DNA of 64,000 nt from Chlorops oryzae (Eukaryota; Arthropoda; Insecta; Diptera; Chloropidae): positions 13,451,663 to 13,515,662 of the forward strand of contig CM035808.1 in assembly GCA_020466095.1 (NCBI GenBank). Reading direction: 5' to 3'. Below, piece after piece: positions 23,804 to 34,481 of this stretch. Numbering within the stretch: the stretch's first letter is position 1; the number at the start of each line of letters is the position of its first letter. The translations under genes and the position numbers were made by a program. The notes beneath the pieces are model-generated. The model saw only the letters and a list, made by a program, of their open reading frames with translations, made no database searches and was not told the DNA's origin.

Positions 23804-24449
23804 TTTTTTCTGGTGAATATTTGTATTGAGTTTTGTAATTGGATAAAGGAATGTGTAGCAAGCAATTGGCGGACTAAGTGAAAATAATGTATTTTGTGAA
23901 TAAATTAATCAGATCATTTCATCGAAGCCGAACGAAACCATTTGGATAATTTTAATTCTTTTATGCTGACCATATTTTTATTTCTTTTGAATTAGTTTTT
24001 TTTTTCTTTTCATTTATTCAAATAAATTAAATAAGGAAATAGAAAATAGCGTTTTTAAAGAAAGGATACTTCACATCATGGAGTAATTTGGTAAAATTGC
24101 TAAACTCAATTATTACTTTTTGAAATCTGCCGAATAGAAAAGGTATATTTCATGGAAGTTTGAAGCTAGGAATTTCATGTTTTATAGACCCTATGATTTA
24201 GCCATTTTGAATGTTGTTACCTAACTAACGAATACAGCATACTCTTTATCCTCATGTCAAGACGAGTCAGTCGCTAAAGCTGGGGAATCTGTTGTATCCC
24301 CGCAAAAAGCACAATCTACACTTTAAAAATAATTAAAACGAAAAAATCAAAACTAAAGAGAACAAGCAACTAAATGTCAAAATATATTTTGAATATAAAA
24401 AGGTTTTTAATAAAAGCTCTTTGAAAAAAGATTTTCTCCAAACACAGAA

Positions 24450-24899
24450 ATGGGCGATCCTTTAAGCTCCGAAGCTGGTATTACAAATGGATTTTCAAGA
24501 TATACAAACGGGTACATGCGCTGTGCTCATTGCGGTGGCACTTTGATGGAGGAGAAAATGGGAGAAAAGGATTCATCGCTTGCTAAACGACGGTATTTCA
24601 AACAGTCAATAGTGTGGGACTCATGCAGTTTCGCAAATTGTGGGAAATGAGAAATTTGTCACACAACTGTCAAAATTTATATAAAAAATTTACGATGGGA
24701 AAGTTGCGAAGGAATTTGCGAAGCTGCATGAGTACCACTAATGTCTTTTTCTTATTATCTAAACAAAAAACTTTGAAGCAGGTTCTTGAAATTCGGTGCC
24801 TTATTACTTTCGATAATCGCTTTTGGAATTTTTATGGAGTTTCTTTATGAATTCCTTGGTCACTTAAAGCCTCCAAAATTGAGACAAGTCTGCTTTTGA
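24450..24899 (+). CDS. Small single-pass membrane protein, 86 aa, unrecognised
   Basis: Two exons, 24450-24592 and 24782-24899, join at GTATTT...GCAG in phase 2 and give 86 residues. The N-terminal half is polar and has a CAHCGG zinc-ribbon-like pair. After KRRFLKFG comes a hydrophobic stretch (ALLLSIIAFGIFMEFLYEFL) and a short basic tail ending RQVCF. The layout suggests one membrane span near the C-terminus, with basic residues (KRR) just before it. The 189-bp intron is mostly a 131-bp MITE; without it about 58 bp would remain. AATAAA lies at 24958-24963, 59 bp after the stop. I do not recognise the family. Confidence 0.6.
24610..24740. mobile_element. 131-bp MITE in the small membrane-protein intron
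   Basis: Begins TAGTGTGGGACTCATGCAG and ends CTGCATGAGTACCACTA. Inverted relative to its near-copy at 12481-12609. TA-type target. Confidence 0.8.
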
Positions 24900-24963
24900 T
24901 GAATGATTATGAACGGTTTTATATAAGTTATATTTATTAATGTGTAAAATATGTTTTAATAAA

Positions 24964-25518
24964 TTTTTATATTACTGCAATTCAGTCGAGCCATCAAATT
25001 AAATCAACGAAATAACGTAGATTTCTTCCCATAACACAAATATTATTTCTGCATATTTTCAATTAATCAAAATGAAAAAGATTACTCCAATCACAAGAGA
25101 GTATAAACGATTTATTATTTCTTTTTGATAAAGCTATTAATAAGTCAATCCTTCACAAATTCAATGAAGAAATCGTGACCGCCTAAAGACACTAGCAAAG
25201 GTCTGTTAACCCGTACAATACATAAGTACAAGCAAACGAGTCTTGGCAGAAAAGCTAATTATACCAACGATCCATTGCATTTGAAAACATCAGAGACTTA
25301 AGCCATGCTTATCTTCTAAATATTAGCCAGAAGACAGTATTTTCTTTCCTCCTTAATATGGTCTAAGTAAAATCGATCTATATGGTTACATAAATACAGT
25401 GGGCAAAATCAAAGGTTATACATCCATTATATCTAAAAACAAATTACGATACACTGACAAAAATGCATTTTTTTTATTCTTGTTTTTCTCAAAAAATAAA
25501 TTTTTTTTGCTTACAATG
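24964..25518. other. Spacer, no gene assigned
   Basis: Both strands of 25150-25310 have open stretches of 35-40 codons with protein-like composition. Neither has a start codon or convincing splice sites, so no gene is called. The remainder is AT-rich. Confidence 0.35.
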
Positions 25519-25526
25519 CTTACAAG

Positions 25527-26045
25527 CAGGGACCCAAAATAATAATTATTTTTGAATTTTGAATTTTAAAAATCGATATAAAATAATTTATATTTTAAAA
25601 ATTAGTATTTAAGTGTTATTCTTAGAGTTTTATTTTTTGATCAAAAAACAAAAATTAATTCTCAAGTTTTATTTTTTGATCAGGAAATAACAATTATTTT
25701 TTATTTTTTATTTTTTATTTTTTTTTTTTTTTGAGTAATAAATAAAAATCTAAGATAAATTTTTATCTTCAGAGCAAAAAAATAAAATTCGAAAAATAAT
25801 TTTTATTTACTGAGTAAAAATTAAAAATCTAAAAATAAGTTTTTTCTTCTGAGTAAAAAATATAACTCGAAAATTAAATTTTATTTCTTGATCGAAAAAT
25901 AAAACTCTAAGAATAAGTATTATCTTCTGAGTAAAAAATAAAACTCAAAAAATAATTGTTATTTTCTGATTAAAATAATAAAACTCTTAAAATAATACTT
26001 AAATTGTAATTTTTAAAATATAATTTATAACAGTTATGGTCCCTG
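25527..26045. mobile_element. hAT-type MITE with 8-bp target duplication
   Basis: 519 bp opening CAGGGACC and closing GGTCCCTG, flanked by an exact 8-bp duplication, CTTACAAG, at 25519-25526 and 26046-26053. CAGGG ends with 8-bp duplications are diagnostic of hAT transposons. The inside is a series of about 50-60 bp A/T-rich modules with AAAACTC...AATAA and TTTTGATC or TTCTGAGTAAAAAATA, present in both orientations, making the whole element roughly palindromic. No transposase. Confidence 0.9.
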
Positions 26046-26157
26046 CTTACAAGTTATAAAGAATTTCGGATTTGAACTCTTCTTTTTTCCAGTGTACTAT
26101 TTGCAATGAAATCGTAATCCGTAACGGTAAAGCGGTCAAGTCATTCATCCACGAAAA

Positions 26158-26819
26158 TTAAAACTTATTAATAAATCCAATAAAGCGAACAGAATCTATT
26201 GAATTCAAAGGAGCCAGAAGACTTACACGAATAAATGGTTCTGCAAGCGGATGAGAATTATTAATTTCGTAAAATTGAGAGTCAAAACAAATGTCTGAAG
26301 GCATGTAGCTTGTCATTCGTTGGCATAGCGTGTCAAGAGGGCGATGCAATATTTGGCTTCGATTGAGTGCCACTGGGAGATATCGACAATTGTTTTTGTA
26401 TTATTCGCAAGAGCTCAAAACTCCACCCGCCTCAGTCAAGGTCGCTTTATTGTTGTTATTGTTGGTATCTTGAAGACTTCTTGCAAATGCTTCGGCTGCA
26501 TCCGAACAAACTATTAGAAACTCGAGAATATCTCACCAAAAAAAAAATTCACAGCTCAATTTTGCATTTATTGTTTGGAGTTTCTCGGTCGTTGTCGACG
26601 ATTGTTATCTTAATAGCTTGATTGTTTTTGTAAACGCAATGCTTAGATTTTCATTTTCACGGCGGTAATGAGTTTTTTTTTTTCTTTTTGCTAGTTTGAT
26701 GCAAAAATTATGAGCAAGAAAATAGCTACTTCAAAAGTTTTTCTGATTTATTTTGGTTGTCTTACGCACAACGAAAATGGTGCAAATATACGATTCCCGT
26801 GGGTCGGAGGTATCAATGT
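26158..26819 (-). CDS. 3' exons of an unrecognised protein-coding gene
   Basis: Three exons join in phase at GT-AG sites: 26819-26766 (DIDTSDPRESYICTIFVV), 26531-26427 (ILEFLIVCSDAAEAFARSLQ and an Asn run) and 26372 onward (ALNRSQILHRPLDTLCQRM, then CFDSQFYEINNSHPLAEPFIR). Introns are 234 bp and 54 bp, both with good acceptors (CCTTTCCTCATACGTGTAG, TATCTCCCAG). The last exon either runs to a stop at 26158-26160 or splices at a consensus GTAAGT at 26226. Upstream exons were not found; an ATG-started frame at about 26999-26935 (MEGKFVVFKKN) is a possible 5' exon but does not join in phase with the sites I see. About 107 residues are visible. Family unknown. Confidence 0.5.
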
Positions 26820-27053
26820 CTACACGTATGAGGAAAGGGTTTTCATGAAATAAAAAATTTTATCACTTGAACTAAATTTTTACTTTAATTGGTTTGATCT
26901 TAAAAGAATCCTTAAATGCTATTCAAAAGGTTGAAATTAAAAATATCCCTTGACGTTCAAGAACACAGTGATATTCTTTTTAAAAACTACAAATTTTCCT
27001 TCCATAAATTGTAATAAAGCAATTCATTAATTTCAAAAAAAAATATTATACTA

Positions 27054-27820
27054 GGTTCGTCCATACTCAATGTTTCAAAAATTCAAAGTTGGTACTAGGG
27101 ATAAACCATGTACGATGAGGCAAAAATTGTATGAAAGGGGGATAATTTTGCATTCGTAAGGAGCTAGAGATGCGGAAAGAATTCGACTAAATCTGGTCCA
27201 GCATATTTTAGCGTGATTGTAAAACTAACGACACATATTCAGAATTATTTAAAATTTCATTAAATAGTATTTTTACCTTTTTTCATGCTTAAAGCCTAAA
27301 AGTGTCCTTCAATAAATTTGATTAACAATACATTTCTGGAGTCAAAATACAAAATAATCTATTTTCCAAATCCTTAGTTTTCAATTAGGACAATTCAGTG
27401 AAACTATTTATTTAGCAACACATGTATCTAAATTAAGATAAAAACTCAAAGTTTTCGAAAGCAGTAATTAAGAAAAGCAGCATCGATCGATATTAAATCA
27501 TTTTGAAAATTAAATACAAACTTATAAATAAGGCCAAAATTACACTATTTTAGGCTTACAGATGTGTAGTTCCAGAGAAACGGAGTTGAATTATGAAAAT
27601 CGTAATATGCATGTGTTAACGAAATACCGCCAGAGCTTTCATATCATATAGTGATGTGAATTTACGGCTGAATAGACACCATGTATGAAAAAAGTCCAAA
27701 ATATTGTTTTTAATTAACTTCAGGTGCATTTCGACCCCCCATGCGATACGATTTTTGACGTCCGTACTGGACAACTACATGAACCACTTTTTTTGTTCCA
27801 GATTGATATGGAACACCCTG
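27054..27820. mobile_element. CAGGGTGTTCC-family element, second copy
   Basis: About 767 bp. The right end is TATGGAACACCCTG, as in the copy at 14990-15716. The left end is degraded (CCATACTCAATG is kept). Internal blocks are shared, such as ATTCGTAAGGAGCTAGAGAT near 27154 and the stretch near 27546 reporting TTTTAGGCTTA. Confidence 0.65.
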
Positions 27821-28559
27821 TATATAAAGTATTTAATAAAAAATATAGAATAAGGCTAGATTATTTACACTTTCTTTAGTTGCAATTATACTTGGGTAAA
27901 TTTAAAGCCAACGAAGTGCTTTCTCTTTCAATACATAGAGTATTACAGTCGGTTGCTTTCCATCAGTGCGAAAACGAAAATATCATTTACACACAATCCA
28001 GGTATCAATATCAATAAGACGACAATCGTCAAGTGAACTATATACCTACATAAGATGTCTGATACCTGAATTAAGTCACTGCAATGATGCAAATTGCATA
28101 ATTATTCGTCAACAGCCACATCGACCGAATTAAATGCATTTGAACAGATCGAGATGCCCACAAACAAAAGTGGGAAGAGAGAAAAAAAAAAACGATTTTT
28201 TTCTTACCAGAAGGTGTGTTACAGCACGCTTCCATTATGATTTGAAAAGTCTAGATCGATATGAAAATCGCTTAAGCGTATTGTGGCTTACATTCATTTA
28301 CCCTAGAGCTTCTATGTAGTACGTGAGGTCAATTTACTATGGGTGCGAAACAAAATTGTATGCTTTAAAAAAAAAAAGTCGAAAATAATTGCTTTTTAAT
28401 TCTTTCAGTACATTAGTTCATGAATCGATATCTGATCATGTAATTGACGTGTATTGAGGAATACGTTACATTGAAAGGTTAAATGTATTTGTAATCGAGG
28501 ATTTTGTATGCTGATGGCCTCTATTTGGAATTTCTTTAATAAAAACTTTAGCCAATTAC
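27821..28559. other. Spacer without recognised gene
   Basis: AT-rich, no supportable exon or repeat boundary. Confidence 0.4.
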
Positions 28560-28563
28560 TTAA

Positions 28564-29301
28564 GGGGGTCTTCTCATTGAGCAACTTTTTTTTCGACTTT
28601 TTTTTTTTTGCATTTATTTATAGCTTGGGTAGTTGTGAATATGCCCCTAAAAGGATTTTTTGAAATTCGAAATAGTTTAGAGGATATAGCCTTCTTTGTC
28701 GAGCAAGATCTGCGCTAAAACGAGTAATTTTTGCGTTGCTTCAAACTTTAAACGCGTTTATCTCGAAACCACGTTTTTCGAACTGGCGGCCATGATATCT
28801 CCAGTTCAACTGAACCGATTTTCATGAAACAAAGTGGAATCGACGCAGAATTGTCACCATTCTCGGGTGAACCTCGACCATAATTTTAAAAAATTTTTTA
28901 CTATTTTTTTTTTTACACTAAACTACAAAAAAAAAGCCCGAAATTGAAATTTTTTTTTTGAATGGCCGCCATTTTGTCAAAAAAATCACAAAATTAAGCT
29001 TGAGGTTCACCCGAGAATTACATCTATACTGATTATAACCCCGTTTTTTTTTTCCATTTCGGACGCTCCGGAGACCCGGAATCGTGGCCGCCGTGACGGC
29101 ACCTTTTTTTTTCACCACCAACTTTGAAGTCTCATTACTTTTTGAACAGCCCACGTATCGAGGCAAAAAAAATTTTTTTTATTTACTTTGAACCTTTTGT
29201 AATACAATAAATAAAAAAAGTTTTCAATTATTCTTTGCGTTTTCAAATAAGAATTTTTTTAAAAAGGGTCCAAAAAACGGGTTTTCAATGAGAAGACCCC
29301 C
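28564..29301. mobile_element. TTAA-flanked MITE (piggyBac-like), copy 3, inverted
   Basis: 738 bp with exact TTAA on both sides (28560-28563 and 29302-29305). It is the reverse complement of the copies at 481-1205 and 5068-5802, with perfect 17-bp ends. Confidence 0.85.
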
Positions 29302-29469
29302 TTAAGAAAAGCTTTGTGGCTATTACGTAAGAGTTCTACGTTCTTGATACAGAAGACACGTCTTTTATAAATTTCTTTCACCCTATTAAATTTCCACATA
29401 CGTATTTACTTATATTTAAATAATTATGATACAAAAATGAATATAATTGAACTGATATCACTACTTATT

Positions 29470-29650
29470 ATAAAACAAAGTCGTCGCGACTCTGTCTGTC
29501 TCTCTGTCTGTATGCTTCGATCTTTAAGACTACGCAATGGATTTTGATGGGTTTTTTTTATAGGTATTTAGAGTGATTCGTGAGTAAGGTTTATATGTAT
29601 AATGCATTCATACCCACGGACTTTTTCGCATAAAGGAAAAATTCATAATG
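29470..29650. mobile_element. Possible Helitron-like remnant
   Basis: The stretch GTCGCGACTCTGTCTGTCTC followed by GACTACGCAATGGATTTTGATG resembles dispersed arthropod sequences often classed as Helitron-derived. This is recognition by resemblance only. Neither a 5'-TC end nor a CTRR hairpin end was located. Confidence 0.3.
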
Positions 29651-30908
29651 TTTCACCGATGATGTCAACGGAAAGTTAGAGTACTTCTAAATTCTAATGA
29701 CATTTCATCGAAAAAGATGTATTATCGAATTCATGACATAGTCCGTTTTCATTTTATTTCGTTACTCCGAACTGACATTTTCTTAAAAAGGTATCCACTC
29801 CAATTCGATGACCAACTGGGACATTCCTCTCATACGGCCAATTCCTTTTGTAAATTTCATTGAGTTGGTTAGAAACAGAAGCCGGCTCTTATGTATGCTG
29901 AAATATTGATGGTTTCACCGGATTTTCTGACTGTAATATAGTAAAGAAACACTTATAATTTTAGGGGTTTCTTAAGCGATGTCGCAAATAATTATTTCTA
30001 TAGTGTCCCTATATATTTTATAGTTTCCTTTCTATAGTTTACTATAGTTTCCTTGGAGTCGGCTCGAAGTTCGCCGAGTGTACTAGTACATATAATAAAT
30101 ATAAATATAACATTAAAAGCTTTCAGAAAAATATAGTGCTTTTATTAACTACCATATTTAGCGTTACCGTAGCTAACAACTAGAGATCCGCGAGGGATTG
30201 GTCTAATCTATTTCGATATTTTTGGAGGTTTTTTTTTTTAATGCTGAAAAATTATTCCGAATCAAGCACTTGTCTCCACTCCACTCCACTCCAACGCTCT
30301 CTTAATAGTGTAAGAAAAATGAATAAGACAGAATTCTATTAAACCGCAAAACAGTTTAACCCTTTGATGTGGTTCTTTTTGTACCAAAGCAAAAAAATAA
30401 GTCGCCGACGTCGAATAATTTATGCTGTCAACCAATTGTAAAATGCAAATAAAGCAGCACTCCAAAATTAAATGTTCTCAAACAATCAAAATTAAAGAAT
30501 TTTTAATTGTTATCCATTTTTTCCCCTCTTTTTTTATTTATTTTTTTTTTCTTCTCTCCATTTGATCGCAACAATATAAAAACGGCAACGACATCCGAGA
30601 AGAATGAAACAATCAGCATTGCAAAAAATATATATTACTAAATTGTGGCATCGATGACAACGATGGGTGGCTCTAACGGCTCTCTTAACAAAGATGACTG
30701 CCAGACTATAGACATACGAACTAGTCTAGGCCATGTATACTCCCTCCTCTCGTTGCAGAGACACAATGGTAAGACTCATAAATATTCACTGTATGCTGGG
30801 CTTATTCTGGTTAATAAACCTTTTGCATAATATGCAACTACAACTGCACCAACTTACGACGAGCTAAAGAGTCGGCGAACCGACAAGCACATGCAACTGC
30901 AGATTTCA
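29651..30908. other. Spacer without recognised gene
   Basis: AT-rich. TATAAAA at about 30576 could belong to an unseen short transcript, but no exon could be supported after it. Confidence 0.35.
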
Positions 30909-30916
30909 TATAAATA
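30909..30916 (+). promoter_or_regulatory. TATA box of the secreted Gly/Tyr-rich gene
   Basis: TATAAATA lies 102 bp before the ATG at 31018, which would place a transcript start near 30940 and a short 5' leader. Sequence-based guess. Confidence 0.5.
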
Positions 30917-31017
30917 TGAGCACTAAGACTGCAATGTCGACAATTAAGCTAAAACAACTTCAAAAGCCATTTCAACAGCGCGTGCGCACAGATTCAAGAA
31001 TCAAAAAAAAACTAAAA

Positions 31018-31438
31018 ATGAAGTACTTCGTAAGTGGAGCAGCAGATACATATTTAAAAAGGATGCTAACAATGAGTGGAATAAAAATGAGAATTGTTTT
31101 TTTTTTTTTGTTTTTTTCAGAGTGTTCTCCTTCTCCTGGTTGTTGTGTTTGCCGCGGCGTGCTTTGCAGAGGAGAATGTTGCTTTAGCTGGTGATGAAAA
31201 GAAAACCGATAAGAGAGGTATTTTCGGTTTGGGTTATGGACTAGGCTATGGCCATGGTGGATATGGCGGATATGGTGGATATGGTGGACATTATGGCGGA
31301 TATGCTGGTCATCATGGCGGATTCGGTGGTCACTATGGTGGATATGGGTATCCACATTCCTTTGGATATTTAAGCACTCCCTATTATGGTGGTCACGGCT
31401 ACTATCCACATCATGGATACTATCATGGATTCCATTGA
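31018..31438 (+). CDS. Small secreted Gly/Tyr/His-rich protein
   Basis: A four-codon first exon (MKYF, 31018-31029) joins in phase 0 across a 91-bp intron (GTAAGT...TTTTTTTCAG) to 31121-31438, giving 109 residues. Residues 1-20 form a clear signal peptide (SVLLLLVVV then AAACFA, cleavage after Ala). A short charged segment (EENVALAGDEKKTDKR) ends in a dibasic KR that could be a processing site. The rest is GYG/GHG repeats (GYGGYGGYGGHYGGY) with Tyr and His, ending YYPHHGYYHGFH. This architecture is common in insect cuticle-associated and small secreted Gly-rich peptides (fly neuropeptide-like precursor or glycine-rich families). Function cannot be assigned further. AATAAA lies at 31567-31572. 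Confidence 0.8.
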
Positions 31439-31987
31439 GGGCAGTAGAAATTTGTATTATCAACATAATTTTGTACTGACCCATAGTGTGATGGAAGTTG
31501 AAGACGCCATTAGTGTGTATTTTTGTAAAAAAAAAAAAAAAAAAAATTCAAAGTGTTATAATCGTAAATAAAAACCTTAGAAATCAATCAAATCCAAAAT
31601 TTATTTGAACATAAAAATGCTGAACGAGTTTAACCAAGATTTACTGAAAATCTTTCATAAATGAAGTGTTAAATTTGGTGTTATTTCATTTCGAATTCGT
31701 GAGTTCTAAGCAATTTACCGATATGTCGTTTTTTCGTGGCATGACTCCCATATTGAACCCACATGACGTCGTCCTTAGAAGTGAATGATTGTATTGAAAT
31801 TTAAAAATTGTTCAGTGTTCTGTTGCACATTTTTCCTGAATAGAAACGGAGTAGGAATTAACTTCTTTTATTTTTGTTTGTTCTATTCTATGGTTCTATT
31901 ACAAATCTTAAAAATAATTAATGCAGATCACACAATTAACCTTAAACTACATAACAAAATTCAATTATACGTAGAGAAAGTGTCAAA
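31439..31987. other. 3' flanks of two convergent genes
   Basis: Holds the tail of the secreted-protein gene (poly-A run and AATAAA near 31567) and the tail of tRNase Z on the opposite strand (AATAAA on the minus strand at 31872-31867). Confidence 0.5.
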
Positions 31988-34481
31988 CTAATCCCCACTA
32001 AGTAACTTACGTTTACGCTCTAATTTAAATTCCCGTTTTAAAGCTTTTTGTTCCAATTCCTCAGCGTGCTGGGCGAACAAAGCACGCATTGCAGGATAGA
32101 AAAGATGGAAGCTCTTCAAATCGCTAAGCGATATGTGCATGTTGTCAAAAGCTATCGCAACATTTTTCATTGCTTCATTTTCTGTAAGACTATCACCTAA
32201 AATGCGCATGCGTGGCAATTTGGCATATCGTTGGGAAAAATGTGTAAGAATAATATGCTCAGCTTGCATTGAACGTCCTTGTTCAATAGCTTGTGAAATA
32301 GTACTGTGCATTTTTATACGTGCCTCATCGATAAGATCATCTTCCATTGTAGCTTCGTGTATTAAAATTGTGGTTTTAGCACCTAATGTAACAAGATCTT
32401 GGCAAGGCATGGAGTCCCCGCTATAAGTAACTGAAATGACATCTGCTTGAGATGATGTAGAATCTCTTTTTAATGTTAATCTGACACCGAACGAATGTGG
32501 ACAATGACGTACAAAACACGTTTGAATCGACTGAAGACCGATCTTTTGATGCTTCTCATTTAGTTCGAGTTGATTTTCCAACATTTTTGCATTTCCAATG
32601 AGTTCGTAAGTGTCCTGAATTCCAGCAATTTGTGAATCGTAGAAATTCAGCCACGTTTCAATCTGTTGCGGTGCAAAGAGCAATAATTTCTGTGCTTCTT
32701 CGCTGCTCGTTGGAAGCGTTAAACGTTGACGCTCGTTAAGCAAACCGATTAGACCAATATGATGATCAGCATGCAGGTGTGAAACGTAAATGGCATGAAG
32801 ATTGCATATTACGGTTTCAGCTTTCTTCTTACCAAAGAAACGTATAATCTGTCCCAGCGTTCCTTCGCCACAGTCTAACAGAATGTACGAATCTAAAGCT
32901 GCCTGCACTAAAATTCCGCTAACGTTACGTGTCTTGTTTGGAATACAAGAGCCAGTACCAAGAAAGGTTATTTTGGGATAAATGTACTCATCATTTTTCT
33001 GTTCAATATTTCCCAAATCATTTTTTAATTCTTCAAGTAACGTTGGAAAATTTTCCAATGATTCGGTTTCTTGTATGTATTCACTTGGATTTAGTTTTGC
33101 TGCATTCGTATGATCGAATCCTGAAAATATAAGTTTTTTTTTTTTATAAAGTATTCCTGAAACTTTAATTATTTCCTTACCTTTATGCGGGCGCATATGA
33201 TAGTTTGTCATTGAATTTACACTTTCCAGATGAGTAGGCTTTTCGGAAATTAAATCGTCATTTGAAGTGTTTTCAGCTTCACCGTTTTTCGTTCTCTTAA
33301 ATTTTGGACTCAAACAAATGCCATTGGCAAACTTCAACGCTCTCCTCCAATAAAGGAAAAATCTTCGGACTCAATAAATTCAAATGGTTTTGCAAACGAT
33401 GCGCGGCAATATAGCCAGAAAATTTATTTGAATGTGGATGTAAGTAGAGATGTTGCGTAGAATTAGGAAAGCGGTGAATGAAACTTTGAAAACGATTATC
33501 TTCAGTTACGCGAGTTGGACTGAAGTGAATGACTAAAGCAACGCTTTCATCTTTAACCATATCTGAATCGAAAAACTGCGCTGCTTCGTCTTCCAGAGCA
33601 GGCAAGAAGTCTTCATTTGGTATATCCAATAGCACGAACGCTAGTGCTTTTTCACTTGGCTCGCTGACGTCTTTCGAAAGAACTTTAGTACCGTTCTCCA
33701 AAGTAACATCGATTCCGTTCTTTAACAAGCCCAGCAGTGGCCCCGGAGGTACACCATGTGCTACACATTTTTCCAAATTTAAAGCCCCTGCCCGAGGTTT
33801 CAGTTTGCAGATATAAGCGAGAACTACTTTGTCGTCGGTTCTACTTTTGCCAGAAATTTTTCGGTAAATTGGAATACTCTTAACATTCATAACGGCATCC
33901 TCGAAGTCACGTTGACTGGTGGCATCGATCGTGTTTACCTGTAAATCAGATAATCATCAAGATAAGTGCTTAAACAAGATCAATTAAATTCAACAAACCT
34001 GCAAATTCTTTAAAACAACAAAGCGCTTCATGCTGTTCAAAATGCTATCGAGGTATTTTGGTCCATGTAAAGATAGTTCCTTGACTCCAGCATCTTGAAC
34101 TGTTAACGTTAGTCCGGGAATTCCCCCAATCATTTGCCAAGTGTTTCGTGTTAAAAATATATGTTCCAATCGTGATAATTTCGTTTTATGTTCGTGTGCC
34201 AAACGTTGTGTTCCTTCACCACAATTGAATAGATAGCGGGACTGATCTGTAAACATGTAAATAGTTGCAGGAGCTCCATTTCCTCCATTGCCAAGAACTT
34301 GTAATGTTACATTTCCGGGAACATAAGGAACGCTTTTCTTTTTCGCTGCTTCTTGCTGTTTTTCCCGCCTCAGACGTGGTGTTTCTTGTTTCCCTGGGAT
34401 TGTTGGATTCAGAAGCGCTGCAAGCTTTTCTGTGCTCATTTTACTAAAACGTCTAGTAGATTTGAATACGGCTAACAACAT
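31988..34481 (-). CDS. RNaseZ: tRNase Z, long form (ELAC2 type)
   Basis: Long-form tRNase Z endonuclease, which removes 3' trailers from nuclear and mitochondrial pre-tRNAs. Exons: 34481-33999, 33938 to about 33340, then to 33181, and 33120-31988; introns of 60 bp at 33939-33998 and 33121-33180. About 790 residues, as in the family. The amino half has FNCGEGTQRL and the degenerate metallo-beta-lactamase fold. The carboxy half carries the catalytic set: PNKTRNVSG, SHLHADHHIGL (zinc-binding HxHxDH), YSGDSMPC, HEATMEDD, HSTISQA and LTHFSQRY. The first Met starts a basic leader (LLAVFKSTRRFSK) with a second Met at residue 14, fitting dual mitochondrial/nuclear targeting known for ELAC2. The frame shifts by one base between IFPLLEE and RTKNGEAENT (about 33345-33290). 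Confidence 0.92.

Noticed and set aside
25150..25310. Open stretches on both strands (SKGLLTRTIHKYKQ on plus, LPRLVCLYLC on minus)
   Set aside because: About 35-40 codons each, without start codon or fitting splice sites, so within chance expectation.
26093..26161. Plus-strand exon candidate CTICNEIVIRNGKAVK after a TTTTTTCCAG acceptor
   Set aside because: Good acceptor and protein-like composition, but no upstream exon with matching phase was found; the opposite strand is equally open.
26698..26853. Plus-strand 47-codon frame MSKKIATSKVFLIYFG
   Set aside because: It is antisense to the minus-strand exon at 26819-26766, which has better splice sites and phase-matched neighbours.
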